From assembly GCA_900618425.1 (NCBI GenBank), contig UZAN01039461.1, forward strand, positions 25,187-89,186: a stretch of DNA of 64,000 bases, given 5' to 3'. The stretch is from Echinostoma caproni (Eukaryota; Platyhelminthes; Trematoda; Plagiorchiida; Echinostomatidae). Of this stretch, positions 37,153 to 48,356 are shown in pieces. The notes below the pieces were generated by a model that saw nothing but the letters and a program-made list of their open reading frames with translations, was not told the origin of the DNA and did no database searches. Every line of letters starts with the position of its first letter. Position 1 is the first letter of the stretch. Position numbers and translations under genes: made by a program.

Positions 37153-37514
37153 TGATGTACTTTATAGGATTCTTGAATTAGCCACTGAGGTATAAGATGA
37201 AATTTTCGCAACTTCGGTGCTCAATTCTTGAAAAGCCGGTCCTTAATCCTTGTGACTAAAATGGCTCTAGTGACTCGTAGTCTAGTTAGTAGCTCATGTT
37301 CGTCGGATTCCCCGCAATAATGCTCCAGCCCAACACTAGGATTTGGAATTAAATCAAAACACATCACAATGCAACGAAGTTATATGGAAACAATCGGGAA
37401 AGTAATTATACAAGTATATCCTATGCGTATAATAAACGAAATTACATGGTCTACTTACAATCACCACATTGGCCGCACTTTATTTTAGTCACGAATGTCC
37501 TCTTGATGCATAAG

Positions 37515-37892
37515 TTACGATTTTCGTCGTAATTCGGTACTGCTGTCAAGACTGGTACTGGAGTGTAACTCGTCTGGAATAGAATCAGAATCACAATACT
37601 TCAAAGTAGCATCAGTACTGGTTAAATCAAAAAGTATTCGGTCTAAATGTCTACGATGTATGGTACCATCGTCTGAGTCCAAAGTGTGACATATTGTCCG
37701 TCTCATCTGGTCTTGTGCAATGTATCTAGATGATCGTAAACCGTCGCCATGATATTGATAAACAAATTTCGTAGATTCCAAATATGGGATATTAGTGCTC
37801 GACTCTTGAACAGCCCTACTGGACAATGCCCAATCTTTGAATTTGTTGAATTGCATTAGCGACGTCTCTATCCAGATCGTCAAATGGACCAC
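37515..37892 (-). pseudogene. Ty3/gypsy-type integrase C-terminal fragment
   Basis: On minus, the frame contains FVYQYHGDGLRSSRYIAQDQ, MRRTICHTLDSDDGTIHRRH and LDRILFDLTSTDATLK, then a serine/aspartate tail ending ELRRKS. A GD.W.PGTI....G...Y.V...DGT..RRH.DQI pattern is the GPY/F-like module at the integrase C-terminus of gypsy elements (family knowledge). No RT, RNase H, LTR or polypurine tract was seen, so this is an isolated remnant. Assignment is by motif only. Confidence 0.55.
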
Positions 37893-38275
37893 TATTTACA
37901 GAAGTAACAACTCTTCAGCGTACACGCAGTTTTCGGCTGGAATATTGGGCTGCAAGTGTCAGGGCAAAGTTAAAACACGACAGTAACCCACAAAACTCAA
38001 CCAGTCGGTATTTTCCTAATCATTGAAAGGACTCTCATTGTCTGCCTCAATGAAAGCTTACTCTATGCCTTGAATGATAAAGTTTGCACGGGTGATGTGA
38101 TAAACTATGCTTCCGACCAACGTGTCTAAGAAACGATGATCACTACGTTGTAATACGTATTAAAAAGTAGATTTCAGCAAGCTGCATGTATGCTTTGTCA
38201 TTCATCCGAAGATCCCGGCCAAAGAGTTCAATTTTTCATCACACACTATCAGGATGAATAGCAAACGGGTTCAAA
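37893..38275. other. Unassigned spacer
   Basis: No coding or repeat signal was recognised between the gypsy fragment and the foldback. Confidence 0.3.
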
Positions 38276-38615
38276 TGTGATAGAAGGTGGTACAAAGAGA
38301 GTCCTGGCTAGTGAACGAATCAAGAATAGGGCCCATCCAACCAGGTGCGCAAATGTAGCGGCTGGAAGTACTTCGCGAGACAATGTTGACTACCACCCGA
38401 AACGAACGAATCGACAATTACAGCCCAACAGACAATCCGCAGCTAGTCAGAAAGATATTCACCGAATACCACAACATCGGCGAATATTTTTCGGATGGTA
38501 GTTGACATTGTCTCGCGAAGTACTTCCAGCCGCTACATTTGCGCACCTGGTTGGATAGGCCCTATTCTTGATTCCTTCACTAGCCGGGACTCTCTTTGTA
38601 CCACCGTCCATCACA
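38276..38615. repeat. Near-perfect foldback, 127-bp arms, 86-bp loop
   Basis: Left arm 38276-38402 and right arm 38489-38615 are inverted copies with about 8 differences (roughly 94% identity). The shared core runs from GGTGGTACAAAGAGAGTCC, through ATCAAGAATAGGGCC, CCAGGTGCGCAAATGTAGCG and GCTGGAAGTACTTCGCGAGA, to CAATGT. No flanking target duplication or known transposon terminus was found. ORFs on either arm mirror each other and are not taken as genes. It would fold into one long hairpin if transcribed from either strand. Confidence 0.9.
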
Positions 38616-41600
38616 GTATATTCCAGCAGTTTTTCCGTGATCTTTTAGACGATTTAAAATTGATGTGCGTCAGTGCGATGAATTCACCTGTGTCAGGCTA
38701 TCCTTGCTGACGATCTCGTTGAACAGTTGATTCACGGGCTCTGGAAGCCCAAGCGGAATAATGTCACATTTCATAAATATGGGAGAACCAGTTACTTGCT
38801 CCGGTGTCATCTCGACACCACGTTTTGGTCTTCAGTACTGAGGATATTGAGTAACAACAACGCAATCGATGAAAATCAGACATGGATGAAAATGCTAAGT
38901 GTATGTGGTTTATGCAATTTAAACTGAGCATAGAAGTGCAGGAATCTCTAACTCATAACATTGACAGTGAAATATTAGGTATTGATCTTCTTTACACTTT
39001 AAGAATCTAAGTTAGGCAATAAATGGCTAATGATTACTTTAACTGAAGCGTCTGTAGGAGAGGGTTTGTATGCTGAAGGTCTTTCTCAGAAATAAATAAA
39101 TCCGTACTAAAGGTGTCCTGGATAATTTTTTTGTGACTGAAATCGTTGATAATCAAATCAAGAGTAATGTGACGAGAAGGATATGAGTTTGTATAAATTA
39201 AACTTATGGTCGGCGAGTTAGAGGATAAATCTTGAGATGTTTGGATGGGACAGCGTTCTGCCAGGCACTATTTTGTACTTTTACAAACAGACTGAATATG
39301 GCATAGTCTACCGTAATTGTGCCACTTGTTATCCGGAAATCCGTCAGTCAAGTGGGTGTCCTTTGTCAAAAGACTTGCACTCATTTTAATGTGCAATCTG
39401 TTGGTGACCGCGAGTTGGAAAACCATTCTATTTTTCTGATCATTTTTGAAAAATCATTTTCACTGAGATGATGACTGCTTGGAATTACTGGCATTGAACA
39501 GCACATCAAGTTTTTCACAAATTTTGGCGCAAACATCTTGGAACTGTTCACAAGCTATCTTCGACGCCTAAAGTTTGCAGTCAGGTACGATTAAGAGCTT
39601 TCGCTGAAGATGGTAACAATTGACACCAGCAAAAAGTCGATCACAACCAGAATTGCAGTTGGTCACCGAATTTACACCGCGGTGTTTGAGTTTGCGTCTA
39701 TCTTGCCCTGTGTGTGAGTGAATGTATTCGGCTGGTTCGGCTGTCCTGAATTCGGTCGTGAGTAGATGCTTCAGTAATAAACTCTTCATGAATTCGTATA
39801 GCAATGATAAAGGAGTGTCCAGAATAAGTAATCATTCCGATGTTTGTTAGGAAATTAAAAGTTTTGCTATCCCTATCGAGATCTTCCGGCCTAGTACATA
39901 AAATTGCGAAGCAATATAGGTAGTCTTCGACTGCTCTTGGGCTGATCTTTACCTGAAGGTTCTGCAAGTTAAAAGAATACCCCTTTTCCAAAACGACCGT
40001 GACCCCAGCTTATGCTACTCGTATTCGGACTACAGCAACTGGTTCACTTCGGATTCCGCACTGAAATCGTCAGGCTCAAGACCGTGACTCGGAAAAAAAC
40101 AGAACGTACCACCAGGCGACGAAGTAAAGCTGTAATAAGTGGGAAAGGAAGTTTATATGCATATTGTACGCTATAAAATCAACAGAAATTCGTAGTCCAT
40201 CTACAATCTTCACGACGATGCATCGGTATATCGATATTATTTTCGTTTCCAAACTCTGATTTTCCTCTTTTGGTAGTTACTTATGGGAACACACTATGAC
40301 AGAGTGACTTTTTGCCACAGCAGCAACCAGAAAAGGAAGATAACGAAGACATTAAATGAACAAATGATGGATTCCTCTCTCTTTACCTTTGCAAAAGTGC
40401 ATTAAAAAAGACCACAGTAAACATGGAACTTTCGAATGCGTCGCCAAAGTAACCACGTTCTATTATGCCGGCATTCATAACAACTTATTGCTTCCGAAGG
40501 AGACTATCGTTTCCCACAGGTGAGTAATCTTTACTTTGATTCATTTCTAAAGCTTACACTCGGTCGTGAGGAGGCACAAGCACCATTACTATTGGGAAAA
40601 TGTGATTCCGCTCATTTTGAAGAATCCCGAGTCACTAGTGTATTATTCAGATTTTTGATGAAAAGATGTGTGCTGAATAGATTATCAATAGATATAACGT
40701 ATTGAAGATTTTCCCTTGTTGGTTAATTTCAAAATCTCTCAACGCACGTGCAGGGAAACAAAACAGTACATGATAGAGTACCAGATGTTTCAGGGTAAAT
40801 ATATCGAACAAAGCAACCGGTTCTGTTTGTTTGATTTTCTGTGACGCTTCGCTGCAACGGGAATTGTGGGCTGTAATCCCCTACACCGAGACGTAGAAAA
40901 AACCCACAGACGTAACTGGTCGTCCATTGAGGAAAACCATAGGGATTACTATTATGCACAAACAAACCTCAGTGGGTAAACAGGTTATCACCAATAACCC
41001 GTTGGTTTTCTTGAGGTTAAACAGATTCCGTTTGAACAGCAAGGCTTTTGGTTGGTTGGCACTTTTGGCCTGTGGTTCGTTGCCCAGAAACTGTAAGGCG
41101 TCGCAATGTGGTTGGCGTTATCTCGTAGGCTAGGGTCACCGCAAATGCATTTCTTGCACTCTCCTGTCTGTTTAAATATCAGTAAGAAGTTGGTATTCAT
41201 CAGCCCCTCATGTTCTTGTTGCTATTATCTTTTACAGCTCACTGGTCGCCAGAACTGACTGTCAGTGTGCTCCCTTGAGTGATAGAATTGTTGACTAAAT
41301 AGTATGGTGCATGAAATGCTTTAACACAACCCGTTTTTCTGGAAGTTTTGCCTACGTGTGCAAGTGGGATCATGGAATTTGGTGTATTTATTTATTATCA
41401 TATTATATTATCATTAAATTATATTATTATTATCATATTATAATTTTTTAAATATTCAAACTTTCACGAAGCAAAATTGATCTTATCTTGAATAGTACAC
41501 TCGAAATAGGCAAGATGCTTTTGTTGAGCACATCAAGCACTGAGAGTTGTGCATTAGCTGGGCTGGGCGTGTCACACAGATTGCTATGCTTCTTGCAATT

Positions 41601-42780
41601 TATGTTTTCCGAATATTGTTTCAAGGTTTCCGGGTATCGATTCAAGTTGATGCGATAGATAAAGAGGATCCAGTGTTTCAAATTTCAAATTGTCTCAGTA
41701 TCGTTTCAAATTGTCTGTTTGACCTCATCCGAGTAACCTGGCTCTGATGTTGGTGCTTCTGTGGCGAAGAGGTGGAATCGGCGAGAGTCACACAAATGAG
41801 ACGGGAATCGGTAACAACGATTTGTATATCGATGGAGCATGATCAATTGGTGTCTTATTGCGGCGGGTTGAGGAGCAGCTCATGAATTCTATTACAACAT
41901 CATTCGACGGGAGTAAGTGATGACTCAAGCGTTGAAAACGCGCATGATCCATCGGTTTCAGCCGAGCATGGCCCGATATGGATTTTCTGGGGATGGAGGA
42001 TGAATACACACACACACACAGATGCGTGCGCGTACTAACAAGGCAAACAATCAAAATATGTCTTGGGAGTCGGAGCTTATTTGACCGAGGCACGTCTCAC
42101 TCACAGCCGTCCCCCCCCCCACCGCGTCGACGGGAATTTTAACCTGCATAGTGGTCATCGAGACATCGCTGGGAGGCTTGATCAGCACGTGGGCCTGGCA
42201 GCGCTGACGGTGTCAACGGCACAACTTAAAGTGATACTGAGACATCTAGAAATTATATTCGGATAACCAGAATTGCAAAAGGGTATAGTGTTCGAACGTT
42301 TGTTTCTTGGTATTTAAGCGAGTAACTGCAATATCATGAGTGTTTTTGATTTGAACATTTTTCTGACATCGACGAACATCGGAGATTATCCCACCCTGAA
42401 AGGCTGTCTGACCTGAAACACGAAAAACTCTATGCATGCAATATAATTAGATACAAACAAGATTATCTAAAGAAATCACCTATCAAGGACGCTTGCTCAC
42501 AACCTTTTAAGTACTCCGAGATTTTGTACATCTGAGATGGAAATTGGAATACATGATGTACTTTCCTGGAAGATCATAATTAAACATTTTTTGAGCCCAA
42601 CCAACTGAATAATGTTGAACTAAACTGAAAATCCTTCAGAATTATTCTTCAGCACAGAATTTTGAACTCACCTGGTCTAGTAAATGAGAATTAACAAATG
42701 GTTTAGAGTTTTAGCTATCCGCGCAGTCTATCTATCACATAAAATAATAATATGGAATTGTCAATTCAGTTCACCCCTGA
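38616..42780. other. Unassigned DNA
   Basis: No supported gene. Minus ORFs at 39568-39804 and 39698-39991 overlap in different frames and carry no recognised motif. AT-rich ATTAT/ATCAT simple sequence lies at 41383-41450, an (AC)n tract at about 42005-42021, and a C-run at 42110-42120. Nothing else stood out. Confidence 0.35.
42005..42021. repeat. (AC)n microsatellite
   Basis: A short uninterrupted dinucleotide tract. Confidence 0.8.
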
Positions 42781-42945
42781 TATGAGCTGGTTGGCACAGT
42801 GGTAACACACATGCCTTCCATGAAATGAGTCTGGGGTTCAAATCCCGAACGGGACGGTTGATATGCGTTACTAATGAGCTCCGATAAGAGCGAAACTCGA
42901 GTCTTCTGAGTGTATGGTTGACTTGAGGAACGCACGTGAAGGTGA
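42781..42945 (+). mobile_element. Hammerhead-type tRNA-derived retroposon, divergent subfamily
   Basis: A box A TTGGCACAGTGGTAA (42791-42805) and box B GGGTTCAAATCCC (42834-42846) precede a hammerhead at 42862-42912. A tail including GTGAAGGTGAATTCC (about 42936-42950) recalls the family end. The spacing of the two boxes (about 30 bp) fits a tRNA-type internal pol III promoter. The ribozyme helices differ in sequence from the other copies, marking a separate subfamily. Confidence 0.65.
42862..42912 (+). ncRNA. Hammerhead ribozyme with alternative helices II and III
   Basis: Core CTAATGA (G5 changed to A), helix II GCTC/GAGC around a CGATAA loop, CGAAAC, then a fully self-complementary helix III ACTCGAGT followed by the cleavage triplet GTC. 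Helix I pairing (GCGTTA against TTCTGA) is poor. The G5 change should inactivate it. Helices II and III are perfectly paired although their bases differ from those of the copy at 29.5 kb. Confidence 0.65.
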
Positions 42946-43358
42946 ATTCCGAACCATGGTCAATTTTAATCAATCAACATCAATTATCCTACAACATTAC
43001 TCACAAGTATCTATGAGTTAAATTCGCATTGTTTAGAAATTCGAGAGTGATGCTCCGGAATATTTGGTGGTGAAAAAGTTCGACTTTGATGGACTCTGAT
43101 GGAGTAGTGTACTTCTGGGTGGACGTATGGAAGAACAAGCTGACCTCATGTTCCAACCTTCAGTAGTAGCTCCGTGACGGTTTATTGTTCTAATGAAGCA
43201 GACGGCGAATGGTGACCCAAGGTTCTCAAAGCTGTTAGAAAAGATGGCTTATACATCACAACGTGGAACGACTTATTTCTTCGGAAGGTCAACCGGTGTT
43301 CAACCTTTTCTCCAATGACAACAACACCATGCGTACCACTAATTCCAATGAAACCTCA

Positions 43359-43537
43359 GGTTAATTCGTCGTGTATATAGCAAATGAAGCGTGAACTGAA
43401 AATCTAGCAAGCATTGGACAGCTGTTTCGACCTGGTTGGGCCTCGTCAGCAGTACGAATCCATCGTCGGAGCAGCTGTCCAGTGCTTTCTAGCTTTTCAG
43501 TTCACGCTTCAATTGCTATATACACGACGAATTCACC
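43359..43537. mobile_element. Short foldback hammerhead element, 179 bp
   Basis: Arms 43359-43424 and 43471-43537 are inverted copies (AATTCGTCGTGTATATAGCA, GAAGCGTGAACTGAAAA, CTAG.AAGCA.TGGACAGCTG) with a few differences. The 46-bp centre holds most of a minus-strand hammerhead. The outer arm is the same sequence as in the 13.2-kb foldback and in the tail of the 32.4-kb monomer, but promoter boxes are missing. This looks like an internal-deletion derivative of the longer foldback. Confidence 0.8.
43411..43455 (-). ncRNA. Hammerhead ribozyme, all core positions present
   Basis: Minus-strand reading: helix I strand GTACTG, core CTGACGA (position 7 is free), helix II GGCC/GGTC with one G-U around a CAACCA loop, CGAAAC, helix III ACAGCTGT self-complementary, triplet GTC, helix I strand CAATGC. 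Helix I has one C-A mismatch and one G-U. The core is complete, so activity is possible but untested. Confidence 0.75.
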
Positions 43538-44289
43538 TTTGAAAATTAATTAAATCCTCTATTACGCAATTAAAGCCAATGAAATCTGTTTATTGTATCG
43601 AGTCTTAGAGATCATTTACTAGCTCATTCACTGTCCATTTTGGAACCCCTGTGAAACTGTTTGGAGTCTGTCAACCAGGTGAGTTCATACCAGTAGAATA
43701 AATTTCAGTCCCATCTACAAATTGTAATCCAGTGTACTCAGCAAATCAGAGAAATTAAAAAAATAGGATGAAATCTTATTTTAACTTTACTCAAATAGTG
43801 TTTTATTTAAAAGTAATAAACTGGTTGTAGTTGACTAAGAAGTTGTTTTTAATCGATCGACCAGGGTAAGCGGGGGTATAAAAGCATTTTAGGTCCTTCA
43901 GGCACCTTGGTTTTAGATAAGTCCTAATTCACATGTTTATACTATTTCCTTATGGCGAGTAATGAGACAATGCATAGACACAACAAAATTCACAACTCCA
44001 TCTAAATATGTCCACAATAAATTGTAATTTAATCGGGGTGCAGTTTACCGTTTCATTTATACATTGTGCTCCGACGATTTGTCCTCGTCTGTCTTCACGT
44101 ACATCGGGGAGGTCCATCAGATCTTTATAAACTTATAGAGTAATGCAATGAAAACGGAAAACCGAGTAAAGTTTACTTTATAGAAGGTGGTGGTAGGGTA
44201 AGGACGAAAGAACTATAGTGCAAAAGAAGATTGAAAACACTACCAGCGAGCCCACTTAAGGTTTGTGCCTTTCTTGATTTCAAATCGGA
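43538..44289. other. Unassigned spacer
   Basis: No gene or element was recognised. The sequence is AT-rich. Confidence 0.3.
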
Positions 44290-45725
44290 AACATTTAAGA
44301 CTCTTTGTATCCCATCCTGGAGTTCAAGATTATTTTATATGCGATAGAGCATCTTTAAGCTTCTTCATTCAACATCGCTATTTCTTCAACTGACCTCCAC
44401 AAGCTTTGTTCCCATGATGCCCGGCACTCGTAAATAGGGCGTTTAATGGTCACCGCTGTGCATTCATCCGCAACACATCAAATCCTTCGTAAACAGTGGA
44501 GTAAGATGATGGTCATGTGGGAAGAAATTACACTCGTTAGTGCAGTTGGTTATTACTCACTTGCTTGTTCCACCAAATGCGAGCAATTGTGCGACGTCAT
44601 CGGTCATCGGATGCTTTTAAGTAATGGGTATCCTCAGCACGCACTGACCAGAGTTTTGAATCGTAAAGTTATACTGCGTGTACGGTGGTGCTGTGTTCAC
44701 GAGCTGCCAGAATAAAACGGATACCATCTATGCAAAAACGCCTCAGCCTAGAAAAAGCAAAGCGGCTTCTCTCAAGGTCTTCTTGGGATTTCTTCGTCCA
44801 TTGCGAAAGTAGCAAAGTAGCTTAATAGTTCCTGGCGTCCACTAGCTATGGTAATATCATACACAGGTTTCTGTCAGTCACGAGTAAGTACTTAAAATTT
44901 TGAGGAGTCCAGAAAATCCCATGTTGAGCCATCTAAATCGCCAGACGCTCCGCGAATAAGTGTATGGTCTGTTAGTTCTCAGAGATCAGACCAATAGAGT
45001 CAAATAATTCCAGGTAAATGACTCTGTTTCTAGACCTGAGGGTACAGCCACATTTTGAAAATCGGACAAGGCTCATTCAAGGACGTCATCCTTTACAACC
45101 GATTTTGAGAGAAAAGCTGAGTGTTATCAGTGCTCTACTCCAGTTGACAGGAGACGAAAGCTTGCCGTAGACCCTAACTCGTGTTGAGGCCTGTGGATAG
45201 TGTATCATAGAGAGCAACGTTCATGTAAACTGTACCTCAGAAGCCATCACCACAGAATAGTCTTGTTGGGGAGTACGACTGATGATCTTCAGGAGGTGTG
45301 ACGGTGTTGGAGTACCTGAAGATGACTGATGATTTGTATTGCACAACCACGGCATCGACGAAAACCGAATTATTTTCCCTTATACGCTCTCTCGCTTGCG
45401 ACACTAATCTGAGAAGAAAAAACTAAGGCCATAAATTTGATCTCAATTGGAATCAATCTAGTTCTCCAATGGCTACTGCTAGCGGTGCATGGAGCTTTTA
45501 AAAGATGGGGTATTGACAAATTTTCTCGAATAAGAGGGAGCCTCTCCAGTTTCCGGAACCTTCTTAAATAGGGTGAATAGTTCTGTTGCTAATGCACCCC
45601 CCTTCTAGAAAGACTACTGGTGGCACCTTATCCCGACCAGGCGCTTTGCGGTGTTTTATAGACATGAATGCTTTAAGAACTTCATCTTCGTCAGAAGAGT
45701 CAAGTGGCAGTGACCACTAAGGATA
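44290..45725 (-). mobile_element. RTE-type retrotransposon, RT to C-terminus, decayed
   Basis: Minus-strand relic. From high to low coordinates: DEDEVLKAFMSIKHRKAPGR and DKVPPVVF (about 45595-45700), ATELFTLFKKVPETGEAPSY (about 45525-45590), LIPIEIKFMALV (about 45430-45470), FGFRRCRGCAIQIISHLQVL (about 45300-45360), a degraded motif A/B region to about 45125, LWSVRAEDT and RRTIARIWWNKQVSN (about 44545-44650), and a C-terminal LNALFTSAG..., CGGQ, MKKLKDALSHI, TPGWD block (about 44290-44440). The order matches RTE ORF2. Frames change repeatedly. The catalytic YADD could not be read. The copy is distinct from the 0-2 kb one and on the opposite strand. Confidence 0.8.
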
Positions 45726-46324
45726 TTTTATCTTATTTGTCATGGTGAGTGGTGCAACCGATCAGTTGCACTGGAACACAAAGTGCTCAGCTCCGTGTTC
45801 CAGTGAGTATTATAGATCAGGAATCTAGTCAGTATCCGATTAGTGGATTGTTTCACCCACAATAACTTTCTAACGCGGATAACACAAATGAGTTAGAATA
45901 GCTTCAGAAGGTTTTCGGAGGAAGTGGCTGAGATCCCCTCATTTGTACGATCTGACCAACTGGCTTAGTGGTCTGTCCTTCTGCCTGTGATAAGCGTGCG
46001 TCTAAAGACGATGTGTGATTCAATAAACCCACTGTTAGCTGAAATCTCTGGCTCTCTGGTTCATGAGATGTTGAGAATCAACACAAATCCAGTGGTTAAG
46101 CGATCCGCGTCTAAAGCTGTATTAAGATAAGCAGGCAGATTCCAAAATTGAAGTAATGCGTTCCATCGTTGTTCAACAACAGCTGGAATTTATTTAGGCC
46201 GGGCGTTTCATGTAGCCTGCTAATGTAACGACCTTAGCAACTTGCCACTCTGTTTGAGGGTGAATTGTGTTTATGTCTCACTGGACCGTTTGGTTCATGG
46301 CATATGTATTTTCCTGTCTTACAG
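45726..46324. other. Unassigned; possible upstream part of the RTE relic
   Basis: No gene is visible. A box A-like CTGGCTTAGTGGTCTG (about 45959-45974) lacks a convincing box B. The EN domain of the RTE element at 44.3-45.7 kb would be expected here on minus but was not recognised. Confidence 0.3.
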
Positions 46325-46485
46325 TTTGTCAGTCGGCCCTCTGCACGGCGAACCTCCTGTCTGTCGATGACGGTTCCAGCCCACACCGAGACTTGGCTTA
46401 CATTGTGTTATCTGGTGTATTCGTTCATGGGGGACATCCTACTGCACACACGAGCCCAAGCATATCACTAACGTTAAGTTTTTGA
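46325..46485 (+). CDS. Candidate terminal exon, unknown product
   Basis: An acceptor with a good pyrimidine tract (GTATTTTCCTGTCTTACAG) is followed by an open frame, CQSALCTANLLSVDDGSSPH then RDLAYIVLSGVFVHGGHPTA, ending in a TGA. The alternative frame is also open, which lowers confidence. No domain was recognised and no downstream AATAAA was seen nearby. Confidence 0.22.
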
Positions 46486-48174
46486 TCAAGATGAGCCACT
46501 GAAACTTACCGTGATCGTAAGGTATTTATATATGAATTGTCACTAAAGAAAGTCACGAGACCTTAAAATTGAGCCGGAGAAATACATTTTACTCTTTTCA
46601 CTATTATTGGTCGACCCTGTGACATCACTTTATTGATTATCTCAATATTTAATTTATGATATACGTTGTCTAGGCGAGACCTTTCAAACTCGTGCAGATA
46701 GCGCTTCCTCCTTTTTCTCAAACAACTGCGATTCAAGAAAAACTGAGAATGAATGCACGGTACCTTCATAAAATATCTCCCAAAAAGGTCAGATGATTCA
46801 ATATCGTGTCCGCTCAGATCCTACTTGTCACGACAACCTTTTGTGAAACTTTGAATGCAAACGGCAATTTTTTTAGTCTCTCTGTTGAATCTCAGTCTCC
46901 ACTTATTCTAATCGAACCCATCTGAATTGGAACAGCCAGGTGCAACGTAAAACAAGCCTTTACTTTATGAACCAAGTTCATACCAAAACAGGGCCGATCG
47001 ATCACTGATCTTGTTGGACATTAACTATCAATTTGCCGAAATCCCCTTCAATGAAGCTATTGAATATCTGTGCAGTTGTACACACAAAGTAAGAGCACAG
47101 ACTAAAGCCATCCATTGGGTTACTGGGATCAACATAAAGTCCTATCTAAGTTTAACAATACGATAAATCGATTGAAGGATGACATTGACAGGGTTTTGTG
47201 TGATTAACGCAAAGTTGGGCCGAACCAATTGTTGAATGAGTTCAACGTTGCCCAAGAAAACATAAAACAACCCGAAAATTGCAAAATACAGATTATTGAC
47301 GTTCTAAGACGTCTGCCTTGGTCATAAACAAGATTATTCATGAGATGTTCAGTGTGCCGAACGATCGATTCAATTTCAGAAGGCTTGTACCGCTTAAAGT
47401 AAAAGGAATTTGGTTCACTTCCTGCTGTGGCTGTGGGTTCTGTATGTGTCGATCGAGGGAAAACCGCTTAACGTTTCCGTTTCATTCTATGCATACCGAT
47501 TTATAGGCTTCCGTGAAACGACTTACATTTGACGCACGAGCAGTTATTTATCCTAATAAGGTCCTTAACATAGTATGTAATTGAACACCAGAATGATTAC
47601 GTCACTCATCAGTGCAGCATTTGCACACCTAAACGAAACAAATTAAACTGTGAATATGACCGAGGCTTTCCGCACCTTGTATAATGTTCGAGGTCAATTA
47701 TCAAGGCAGGCTGACCGTCGGATACTAGCCACAGAAGAGGCGTTGGGAATTCGCCTTTACAACGCTCTCTGTAAGCTCCAAAACAATCTTGTGTTCAAGG
47801 AACGGTAACTGGATGGTCATAGATACTGATCTAGTAAGCAATTGCTGCATGTGATCTATTTATAGCAGGGATATCTTCGAAAACAAATCGTTCTAATGCG
47901 GAAGACAGTTATGCAAACATGAGTTACTGGACTGATAACTGGATTACCACGCGAAAGTAAATCATCAGGAGAAGATTTGACTCCAAAAATTTACAAAATC
48001 CATTCATCCCAGAAAAGTTAAACGAATGCACATTCGAAGTACAATCAGGTGGATGGCGGGGAAGCACAAATCAGTATAGTTATTCCTGAAACCTGGAGAT
48101 GATAAAATATTTATGAACCTTGATGAACCCATTTGAAGTAAAGTTTCACTTTTTTCTCTCATGGTGCCTATCCA
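46486..48174. other. Unassigned DNA with two short coding-like stretches
   Basis: At 47006-47074 a plus frame reads LILLDINYQFAEIPFNEAIE, resembling the SLDV..LFTN.P..EAI.YL motif of Penelope-like RTs, but flanking motifs were not found. At 47656-47808 a 50-codon ORF reads MTEAFRTLYNVRGQLSRQAD, then RRILATEEALGIRLYNALCK, and ends LVFKER. It looks coding but is unassigned. Confidence 0.25.
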
Positions 48175-48356
48175 GGTGCCTGGCCAAGTGGTTAGGTCAC
48201 CAAATTGGGATCCGGAAGCCCCGGGTTCGAACCGCTCCACCACTGTCCCTCTTCCCTATTTTGTATTTTGCCAGACAGCCTTTGTATGGTAGCAACACCC
48301 TTCCTGAAAGTTAGCTATACATTTGTATATTCAATAAATGAAAAAGGAAATAAAAG
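48175..48356 (+). mobile_element. tRNA-derived SINE, family A copy 2
   Basis: Box A TGGCCAAGTGGTTAGG (48181-48196) and box B GGGTTCGAACCGC (48223-48235) match the tRNA consensus better than in the copy at 30.3 kb. The body (CTTCCCTATTTTGTATTTTG, TTTGTATGGTAGCAAC, CCCTTCCTGAAAG) and the A-rich end with AATAAATG are colinear with copy 1. Identity is roughly 75-80% by eye. The tRNA of origin is not certain; the variable-region length suggests a class II-like or altered head. Confidence 0.8.

Noticed and set aside
45951..46030. tRNA box A-like CTGGCTTAGTGG
   Set aside because: Box B is absent and stems do not pair. Insufficient for a tRNA or SINE call.
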